Below are positions 1 to 3,766 of a stretch of 5,653 bases of DNA, piece by piece. Below the pieces are notes generated by a model. It worked only from the letters and a program-made list of their open reading frames with translations. It was not told the origin of the DNA and did no database searches. The position numbers and the translations under genes are program-made. The stretch is from an uncultured Clostridia bacterium (GTDB lineage Bacteria; Bacillota; Clostridia; Oscillospirales; Acutalibacteraceae). Position 1 is the stretch's first letter; each line of letters opens with the position of its first letter. The DNA lies in the NCBI GenBank assembly GCA_947165615.1, contig CAMVBD010000120.1, positions 1-5,653 of the forward strand, read 5' to 3'.

Positions 1-39
1 GACGGGTGGCATTATCATTTTTTCTAACCAGTCAACCAT
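1..39 (-). CDS. possible 5' end of a minus-strand gene running off the left edge
   Basis: An ATG at 39-37 on the minus strand opens 13 codons, MVDWLEKMIMPPV, that stay open to the edge. The pattern of a short amphipathic start followed by LEK and MPP weakly recalls the N-terminus of lactose/cellobiose-type PTS membrane components (EIIC), but this is from memory and 13 residues cannot settle it. No Shine-Dalgarno site precedes the ATG; the upstream DNA is almost pure A/T, which may suit a promoter. A stop lies in frame further upstream, so the frame cannot start much earlier. It could equally be a chance frame. Confidence 0.2.
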   Translation of the reverse strand, partial: MVDWLEKMIMPPV

Positions 40-130
40 AAAAATATAAAATGATTTAAATTGTAATTTTTTGAATGTTTTAAATTATCTAATCTAAAAT
101 AAGAATGAATATAAATATGTATAAAGATTA
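11..130. other. extremely AT-rich non-coding block
   Basis: By direct count only 18 of these 120 bases are G or C (15%), while coding DNA later in the window is near 60%. No convincing reading frame lies in it except the possible gene start at its left end. On the plus strand TTGAAT (71-76) and TAAAAT (95-100) are spaced by 18 bases and could form a SigA-type promoter, but such matches are expected by chance at this composition. It may be a promoter/leader region of a gene to the left, or the edge of acquired DNA beside the tRNA gene. Confidence 0.7.
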
Positions 131-154
131 CAGCCTAAGCTGTCGGATAAATCC

Positions 155-185
155 AAAAAAAGTCGAAAAGTGACGGTGAGCCGTC
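155..185 (-). terminator. possible second terminator downstream of the tRNA transcript
   Basis: On the minus strand GACGG (185-181) and CCGTC (176-172) form a 5-bp stem around the loop CTCA, followed by ACTTTTCGA and then seven T (161-155). The stem is short and the U-run is split, so termination would be modest. It lies about 140 bases past the tRNA 3' end and could back up the hairpin nearer the tRNA. Confidence 0.3.
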
Positions 186-261
186 GTGACAGCGTTTACA
201 AGCGAGCAGGCAAACCGAGCGGGACCTTTTGCGGAAAGGAGGAGCAGCGGCGTGAGCGCAC

Positions 262-298
262 CGGCGATTTTCAAAAAACATTTAAAAGAAAATCGCCG
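262..298. repeat. perfect 11-bp inverted repeat
   Basis: CGGCGATTTTC (262-272) and GAAAATCGCCG (288-298) are exact reverse complements with a 15-base A-rich loop. The stem would form on either strand. Its right end shares bases 297-298 with the hairpin next to the tRNA, so full versions of both cannot form in one RNA. It could be a secondary RNA structure, a 3'-end stabiliser, or a binding site. Confidence 0.5.
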
Positions 299-318
299 CA
301 AGCGATACAAAGCTTGCG
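281..318 (-). terminator. candidate intrinsic terminator of the tRNA-Leu transcript
   Basis: Seven bases past the encoded CCA of the tRNA, the minus strand forms CGCAAGC (318-312) with GCTTGCG (303-297), a perfect 7-bp stem with an 8-base loop. It is followed by GCGATTTTCTTTT, so the T-rich tail begins about four bases after the stem. The position is right for tRNA transcript termination; the delayed and interrupted T-run makes it weaker than a textbook case. Confidence 0.45.
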
Positions 319-324
319 ACGACG

Positions 325-411
325 TGGTGCTGGTGACCGGGATCGAACCGGTACTCAATTGCTTGAACGAGATTTTAAGTCTCGGGCGTCTGCCAATTCC
401 GCCACACCAGC
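325..411 (-). tRNA. tRNA-Leu(UAA), intact, CCA encoded
   Basis: On the minus strand the cloverleaf is complete. The 7-bp acceptor stem is GCTGGTG with CACCAGC. The D arm is GCG/CGC around GAATTGGCAGA. The anticodon stem is CGAGA/TCTCG with loop CTTAAAA, giving anticodon UAA at 377-375. The long class II variable arm typical of tRNA-Leu pairs TTCAA with TTGAG around GCAA. The T arm is ACCGG/CCGGT around TTCGATC. The discriminator is A and CCA is encoded at 327-325. It would read UUA and UUG. No good promoter lies directly upstream; the consensus promoter at 653-681 may serve it through the truncated copy. A terminator-like hairpin follows. Confidence 0.97.
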
Positions 412-442
412 AGATATTCTGTTGTAAAAAGAAGTTTTTCGG

Positions 443-466
443 AAAATGGAGGTCAAAATGGAGGTC
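443..466. repeat. perfect 12-bp tandem repeat, two units
   Basis: The unit AAAATGGAGGTC occurs at 443-454 and again at 455-466 without a gap. On the minus strand it reads GACCTCCATTTT twice. It lies 32 bases upstream of the intact tRNA-Leu, between the two tRNA copies. Short direct repeats of this kind occur as arm-type binding sites of tyrosine recombinases near attachment sites, but no integrase gene is in the window, so that role is only a guess. Confidence 0.8.
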
Positions 467-513
467 ACAACCGGAAAACGCCGATTTCAGGGAATGCAAA
501 AGTCCTTCAATAA

Positions 514-551
514 GGCGGTGAAAACCGCCGTCATTCAAGCGCCTTGCGCTT
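514..551. repeat. two adjacent perfect hairpins between the tRNA copies
   Basis: GGCGGT (514-519) pairs with ACCGCC (524-529) around the GNRA loop GAAA. AAGCGC (537-542) pairs with GCGCTT (546-551) around CTT. On the minus strand, the direction of tRNA transcription, the first hairpin ends in TTATTG, a poor terminator tail. On the plus strand the second ends in ATTTTAC, also weak. If the tRNA-Leu at 325-411 is expressed from the promoter at 653-681, these structures would be transcribed and might attenuate it or guide processing. Confidence 0.45.
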
Positions 552-593
552 ATTTTACAAGGGTTTTCGGCATTTTCAACGGGGGAAGCGGTA

Positions 594-637
594 TGGGATT
601 TTAAGTCCCGGGCGTCTGCCAATTCCGCCACACCAGC
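594..637 (-). pseudogene. truncated tRNA-Leu(UAA) copy, 5' half only
   Basis: These 44 bases match 41 of the first 44 bases of the intact tRNA-Leu at 411-368: acceptor 5' strand GCTGGTG, whole D arm, and anticodon loop CTTAAAA with anticodon UAA at 603-601. Two of the three differences covary: the stem CGAGA/TCTCG here is CGGGA/TCCCA, an A-U to G-C exchange. The third breaks the first stem pair (C with A). After 594 similarity stops: no variable arm, T arm or 3' acceptor strand can be found, so it cannot make a tRNA. The covariation suggests it was once a functional isogene. It sits 9 or so bases after the predicted start site of a consensus promoter. It may be a deleted tRNA gene or the scar of an integration event. 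Confidence 0.85.
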
Positions 638-652
638 ACGGCAGGTGAATCC

Positions 653-681
653 ATTATAGTCTCCGTCCGACGAAAAGTCAA
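653..681 (-). promoter_or_regulatory. consensus SigA-type promoter upstream of the tRNA-Leu locus
   Basis: On the minus strand TTGACT (681-676) and TATAAT (658-653) are separated by exactly 17 bases. The -10 is perfect and the -35 matches five of six. Transcription should start near 646, leaving a leader of about nine bases before the truncated tRNA copy. It is the best promoter on this strand and probably also drives the intact tRNA-Leu, for which no separate good promoter is visible. Confidence 0.85.
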
Positions 682-921
682 GAGTTTTTTGGATGGCGCG
701 GCAAAGGCGCGGGACCGCGGATCTTTGCTGCCTGAGCCGTCTTCTGACCGTAAAAACAGTCTGTATCCGTATGGGACAAAAATGCCGTTTTTGTATGGGA
801 AATGTCCGAAAACAAACGGATTCTACCGAACGTAGAGTCCGTTTTTGTGTCCGGTAGAATAAAACCGGGGCAGGGGTAGAGTTCCCGCGCGCGGCAGGAG
901 AGAGGGAAAGACGCCGGTAGG
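682..921. other. gene-free intergenic stretch with repeats and hairpins
   Basis: No reading frame here looks genuine. CCGTTTTTGT occurs at 785-794 and 839-848, and GTATGGGA at 769-776 and 793-800. ACAAAAA (776-782) and TTTTTGT (788-794) form an AT-rich inverted repeat. A 17-codon plus-strand frame (782-835, beginning MPFLYGKCPK) ends inside the terminator-like hairpin at 814-846 but lacks a clear ribosome binding site. The stretch separates the minus-strand tRNA promoter from the plus-strand membrane-protein gene and may be remains of a lost gene or an undescribed leader RNA. Confidence 0.6.
814..846 (+). terminator. intrinsic terminator-like hairpin, possibly bidirectional
   Basis: Bases 814-826 (AAACGGATTCTAC read from 814) pair with 832-844 (GTAGAGTCCGTTT) in a 13-bp stem with one T-G wobble and a 5-base loop CGAAC. 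Five T (842-846) close the plus-strand side; A-rich bases precede the left arm, so the minus strand also ends in T-rich DNA. No plus-strand gene lies upstream for it to serve. Bases 820-828 can instead pair perfectly with 852-860 (CGGTAGAAT), so two exclusive folds exist. Confidence 0.6.
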
Positions 922-951
922 TTGATTCGGCGCCGGTGGACGGCGTATTCT
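922..951 (+). promoter_or_regulatory. candidate promoter of the hemolysin III family gene
   Basis: TTGATT (922-927) and TATTCT (946-951) are spaced by 18 bases; each matches four of six consensus positions. Transcription would start near 958, giving a leader of about 45 bases. The spacer contains the 8-bp palindrome CGGCGCCG (928-935), and CGCCGGT occurs at 912-918 and 931-937 on either side of the -35 box. These could be an operator, but GC-rich DNA yields such words easily. Confidence 0.4.
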
Positions 952-962
952 TTTTATGAAAC

Positions 963-983
963 GTCCGGCATCCTCCGCCGGAC
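963..983 (+). promoter_or_regulatory. leader hairpin just upstream of the ribosome binding site
   Basis: GTCCGGC (963-969) and GCCGGAC (977-983) form a perfect 7-bp stem around the loop ATCCTCC. The loop is pyrimidine-rich and TCCTCC is complementary to GGAGGA-like Shine-Dalgarno sequence; the actual site GGAAGGAAG starts seven bases after the stem. A loop-to-RBS interaction affecting translation is possible but unproven. AAAAA follows, not T, so this is not a terminator on the plus strand. Confidence 0.45.
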
Positions 984-989
984 AAAAAC

Positions 990-998
990 GGAAGGAAG
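990..998 (+). promoter_or_regulatory. ribosome binding site deciding the start at 1005
   Basis: GGAAGGAAG ends directly against the ATG at 999, too close for that codon, but leaves six bases before the ATG at 1005. The second ATG is therefore the better start, two codons inside the longest frame. Confidence 0.6.
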
Positions 999-1004
999 AT
1001 GAAT

Positions 1005-1688
1005 ATGAGCAGAACAAAACTGAGCGACAGAACGCTGCCGGGCTACAGCCGGGGCGAAGAGATTTTCAATATGGTCTCGCATATTGTGGGCGGGGCCTTC
1101 GGCGTGATCGCGTTCGGTTTGTGCGTGGCGTTTGCGATCGCCAAAAAGAATATCCCCGGCCTTATCGGCGGTGCGATCTACGGCCTGATGATGATTTTTC
1201 TTTATACCATGTCCAGCCTCTATCACGGGCTGACGCACCGCCGCGCGAAACTCGTTATGCAAGTGCTCGACCACTGCACGATCTACGCGCTGATCCTCGG
1301 TACCTACGCGCCCATCCTGCTGACGGGCCTCAGAGTCAAGCGTCCGGTCCTGACGCTTGTTTTGTCCGCGGTCCTGATTGCCGGTACCGCGGTCGGCGTT
1401 ACGTTTACCGCCATCGACTTCAAGCGCTATAAGCTTCTTGCGTACGGCGGCTATTTTGTCGTCGGCTGGTCCGCGATCTTTGTGTTCAAGCCCATGGCCG
1501 ACGTGTTCGGCTGGCCCTTCTTTCTCTGGATCCTCGGCGGCGGGGTCGTCTATACGCTCGGCATGATCTTTTATGCGCTTGGCCGCCGCAAGAAGTATTA
1601 CCACAGCATTTTTCATCTGTTTATCCTCGCCGGGAGCATTTTGCAGTTCGTCGGGATCTTTCGCTGGTGTATCCTGACGGTTTATTAA
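1005..1688 (+). CDS. PAQR / hemolysin III family seven-helix membrane protein
   Basis: A 227-residue integral membrane protein, normal length for bacterial members of the family. It shows the family's conserved residues in order: E19-x2-N22-x3-H26 before the first helix (EEIFNMVSHIVGG), S70-x3-H74 (SSLYH), D89-H90 followed by the GTYAP turn at 99-103, and H200-x3-H204 (HSIFH) before the last helix. In structurally studied relatives the S/H/D/H/H set binds zinc and supports hydrolase-like chemistry on lipids; bacterial substrates are unknown. Seven hydrophobic segments can be traced from about residue 22 to 225. The name hemolysin III comes from one Bacillus cereus protein and does not imply a toxin here. 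The start at 1005 is chosen from Shine-Dalgarno spacing; ATG 999 is the alternative. It appears monocistronic, with tandem terminators after it. Confidence 0.93.
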   Translation: MSRTKLSDRTLPGYSRGEEIFNMVSHIVGGAFGVIAFGLCVAFAIAKKNIPGLIGGAIYGLMMIFLYTMSSLYHGLTHRRAKLVMQVLDHCTIYALILGTYAPILLTGLRVKRPVLTLVLSAVLIAGTAVGVTFTAIDFKRYKLLAYGGYFVVGWSAIFVFKPMADVFGWPFFLWILGGGVVYTLGMIFYALGRRKKYYHSIFHLFILAGSILQFVGIFRWCILTVY

Positions 1689-1732
1689 AGAAACACGCAA
1701 ATGCGTCTGTTTTGACGATAGAACGGCGGTTT

Positions 1733-1755
1733 GTCGAATCCGCTTCGACGTTTTT
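1733..1755 (+). terminator. first terminator after the hemolysin III family gene
   Basis: GTCGAA (1733-1738) pairs with TTCGAC (1744-1749) around TCCGC, followed by G and five T (1751-1755). It is a short but perfect 6-bp stem, 45 bases after the stop codon. Confidence 0.5.
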
Positions 1756-1790
1756 CAAATTGCGATTTTTCTTATCAAAAAGAGTCATGG

Positions 1791-1819
1791 ACCGACGGCT
1801 TGCGCCGCCGGTTTTTTTT
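1791..1819 (+). terminator. strong intrinsic terminator
   Basis: ACCGACGGC (1791-1799) pairs with GCCGCCGGT (1804-1812) around TTGC in a 9-bp GC-rich stem with one A-C mismatch, followed by an uninterrupted run of T to 1819 (eight T from 1812). It insulates the membrane-protein gene from the lipoprotein gene that starts 70 bases on. Confidence 0.88.
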
Positions 1820-1879
1820 GTGTTATGATTGAATTACCGCGTTTTGTGTATATCCTTGCATGCGGAAAAATCAGAAATC

Positions 1880-1883
1880 GGAG
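1880..1883 (+). promoter_or_regulatory. ribosome binding site deciding the lipoprotein start at 1890
   Basis: GGAG at 1880-1883 is six bases before ATG 1890. The upstream in-frame ATG at 1860 has no purine-rich site before it and would put ten charged or polar residues in front of the signal peptide. Confidence 0.65.
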
Positions 1884-1889
1884 ACCGGT

Positions 1890-3161
1890 ATGAGACGCAG
1901 CCGCCGTTTGCTCGTTCTTCTCTTGAGCTGTTCCATCCTTTTTAGTATAGGATCCCTGACGGGCTGTTCCGCCGGGGACGCAAACACGCCGGCAAACGCG
2001 GAGGGAAATGCTTCCGAAGGGGAAGGGGAGGAGACCGCTCCTCCGCCGGTCAACGCAAACAAAACGCACACGTTTCTCGGATTTTCCGAAAACATGGCAG
2101 CCCGGCTCGACGGCATAGCGGACGACTACGGCGCGGTGGCGGTACAAGTCGCCCTGTTTAACGGCGGCGACGAGATCCTGACCTATTCCTGCGGGTATGC
2201 GGACTGGGACGCCGGTCGAAAGACCACGACCGAGACGAAATACCGGGTCGCGTCCCTGTCCAAACTTGTGACCGCCGTCGTTTTTATGGCGGCAAAAGAC
2301 CGGGGCATTGTGGATGAAAACGAGGATATTTCGGTATATTTTGGCGAGCCCTGTTACAATCCCCGTTTCCCGGACGTCCCCATTACGCCCGCCATGCTCA
2401 TGACGCATACGTCCTCGCTCGATTCGGACGGCGACAGCCTGTGGGAACCGGGGCTTCTGTCAAGGCGTTCCATTTATCTCGCATTTGAGCCGGGAACGCG
2501 GTATTCCTACAGCAATACGGGCTACGGCGTGCTGTCCTGTCTTTTGGAAAAGGCAACCGGACGGCCGTTCAACGCGCTCGCGAAGGAATATCTTTTCGAT
2601 CCGCTCGGGATCGACGCGTCTTATGTGTACGACGAACTGAACGATCAAACGGACGTCGGCGTTTTGTACGGCGAAGGGGGCTTGACGATTTCGGAACTTG
2701 CCGACATCCGTCCCGCACAACCGGGATTGGGACTGGGGCTTTCCTACGGCAATCTCATCATCTCCGCAAAGGACTACGTCAAGATCCTGTCCATGCTCGC
2801 GCACGGCGGCGTCTCGGTCGACGGCAAAACGGTCCTGTCCCGTGAAAGCGCCGAAGCGCTGCTTGAACGCCGGATCGAAACGGACGGCTACGGCGTGGCC
2901 TTCGGCAGTCAGATCCAGGCGAACATCATTCCCGGCGCGACGGTCTACGTGCACACCGGCTCCGCCGTCGGCATGTTTTCGACGTTTGTGTTCGATCCGG
3001 AGACGGACCGCGCGGCTGCTGTTTTTTCGACCGGCGAGCCCCGTTACATCGATCCGGAAAGCGAGGTCTACCGGCTGTGTCTGGACGCCATTCGGATCGT
3101 CTGGGCGATCGAACCCGCCGCAAAGCCGACGCCGGACGAAAAAATCGAAAATAAGACTTGA
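1890..3161 (+). CDS. serine beta-lactamase-fold (class C / penicillin-binding type) lipoprotein
   Basis: A 423-residue exported protein. Residues 1-26 are a lipoprotein signal peptide: MRRSRR, a hydrophobic core, and the lipobox LTGC with lipidated Cys26. An Ala/Glu/Gly/Pro-rich linker (27-57) likely spans the wall. The catalytic domain (about 65-405) has all three motifs of serine beta-lactamase/transpeptidase-fold hydrolases: S122-x-x-K125 (SLSK, nucleophile and base), Y207-S208-N209, and H355-T356-G357 in place of the KTG of classical penicillin-binding proteins. The family motif LMTHTSSL sits at 170-177. HTG is usual in the esterase / D-aminopeptidase / class C-like branch, so it may be a carboxylesterase, peptidase or cell-wall hydrolase; drug resistance should not be assumed. 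Substrate unknown. The start is set by its ribosome binding site. No terminator follows before the rimP promoter, whose -35 box overlaps its stop codon. Confidence 0.9.
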   Translation: MRRSRRLLVLLLSCSILFSIGSLTGCSAGDANTPANAEGNASEGEGEETAPPPVNANKTHTFLGFSENMAARLDGIADDYGAVAVQVALFNGGDEILTYSCGYADWDAGRKTTTETKYRVASLSKLVTAVVFMAAKDRGIVDENEDISVYFGEPCYNPRFPDVPITPAMLMTHTSSLDSDGDSLWEPGLLSRRSIYLAFEPGTRYSYSNTGYGVLSCLLEKATGRPFNALAKEYLFDPLGIDASYVYDELNDQTDVGVLYGEGGLTISELADIRPAQPGLGLGLSYGNLIISAKDYVKILSMLAHGGVSVDGKTVLSRESAEALLERRIETDGYGVAFGSQIQANIIPGATVYVHTGSAVGMFSTFVFDPETDRAAAVFSTGEPRYIDPESEVYRLCLDAIRIVWAIEPAAKPTPDEKIENKT

Positions 3162-3186
3162 CTTCGGTATATTTGTATGTTATATT
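3158..3186 (+). promoter_or_regulatory. SigA-type promoter of the rimP-nusA-infB operon
   Basis: TTGACT (3158-3163) and TATATT (3181-3186) are spaced by exactly 17 bases, each matching five of six consensus positions. The -35 box overlaps the TGA stop (3159-3161) of the lipoprotein gene. Transcription would start near 3193, giving a leader of about 67 bases that contains the hairpin at 3214-3240. Confidence 0.82.
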
Positions 3187-3213
3187 ATCCATGTTACTAA
3201 CGTAGGACTTGAC

Positions 3214-3240
3214 AATGAGTGGGGCGACCCGCTCATTTTT
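3214..3240 (+). terminator. leader terminator hairpin upstream of rimP, candidate NusA-responsive attenuator
   Basis: ATGAGTGGG (3215-3223) pairs with CCCGCTCAT (3228-3236) around the GNRA loop GCGA, nine pairs with one T-G wobble, extended by A3214-T3237, and followed by T to 3240. It lies after the operon promoter and before the rimP ribosome binding site, so it can end transcripts before the first gene. In Bacillus subtilis NusA represses its own operon by NusA-dependent termination in the rimP leader; the same role here is inferred from position and shape. It could also end read-through from the lipoprotein gene. Confidence 0.75.
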
Positions 3241-3259
3241 CGTTGAAAGAGGTGTTTTT

Positions 3260-3745
3260 ATGGAAGAAAAGAAGAAGGGCGGCAAGGTCGTCGACGCCGT
3301 CTGGACACTTGCCGAGCCTCTGATCCGCGACATCGGCCTCACGCTTTGGGACGTAAAGTACGTTAAGGAAGGCGTCAACCGGTATCTGCGCATCGTGATC
3401 GACAAGGCGGGGGGCGTCGGCCTCAACGACTGCATCCGGGTCAACGAGGTCCTGGACGAACCGCTGGACGCGCTCGATCCCATCGACGAAAGCTATAACC
3501 TGCAGGTCCAGTCCGCCGGCATCGAACGGGAACTGGTGCGGGATTTCCATTTCGCCGCTTACATCGACAAAAAAATCATCCTGAAGCTGCGCGTCGGCTT
3601 TGAGGGCAAAAAGATCCACCGCTGCGTCCTGCGCGGCTATAACGACGGTGCGTTGACCGTGGAGTTTTCCGACGGCAGCCTCCATACCTTTGAAAAGAAC
3701 GCCTACGTCAGCGTCAAGGCGGACGATTTCGACGACATACTGTAA
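3260..3745 (+). CDS. rimP: ribosome maturation factor RimP
   Basis: A 161-residue protein, usual for RimP, which assists assembly of the 30S ribosomal subunit in the cytoplasm. The N-terminal alpha/beta domain covers about 1-90 and the C-terminal SH3-like domain about 92-161. Recognisable family sequence runs from DCIRVNEVLDEPLD (57-70) into the signature YNLQVQSAGIERELV (79-93), which corresponds to the canonical Y-x-LEVSSPG-x-x-RPL. Here SPG is SAG (85-87) and RPL is REL, so the loop proline is missing. The ATG at 3260 is chosen because GAGGTG (3249-3254) precedes it at five bases; a TTG frame opening at 3209 would run through the terminator hairpin. First gene of the operon, 21 bases before nusA. 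Confidence 0.95.
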   Translation: MEEKKKGGKVVDAVWTLAEPLIRDIGLTLWDVKYVKEGVNRYLRIVIDKAGGVGLNDCIRVNEVLDEPLDALDPIDESYNLQVQSAGIERELVRDFHFAAYIDKKIILKLRVGFEGKKIHRCVLRGYNDGALTVEFSDGSLHTFEKNAYVSVKADDFDDIL

Positions 3746-3766
3746 AGAAAGGAAGATCAGAAAAAA

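Noticed and set aside
170..521. Two plus-strand frames across the tRNA
   Set aside because: They are antisense translations of the tRNA (for example DRDRTGTQLLERDFKSR); only the upstream Shine-Dalgarno is worth a note.
412..637. Group I intron splitting a tRNA-Leu(UAA)
   Set aside because: Such introns sit in the anticodon loop of this tRNA in some bacteria, but here the downstream tRNA is complete by itself and the upstream copy keeps its entire anticodon loop.
128..985. Long minus-strand frame of 285 codons
   Set aside because: It runs through both tRNA-Leu copies, giving the familiar false peptide AGVAELADARDLKS and GSIPVTS, and has no family match or proper start region.
1005..1688. Hemolysin toxin
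   Set aside because: The family name is historical; the sequence is a PAQR-type seven-helix membrane protein with no toxin features.
954..1700. Minus-strand frame opposite the PAQR gene
   Set aside because: It is charged, low-complexity shadow sequence with no recognisable domain, opposite a clear seven-helix protein.
1860..1889. ATG 1860 as lipoprotein start
   Set aside because: No Shine-Dalgarno, and it adds ten polar residues before an otherwise normal signal peptide.
3209..3259. Upstream TTG start for rimP
   Set aside because: It would translate through the terminator hairpin and lacks a ribosome binding site, while ATG 3260 has GAGGTG at good spacing.
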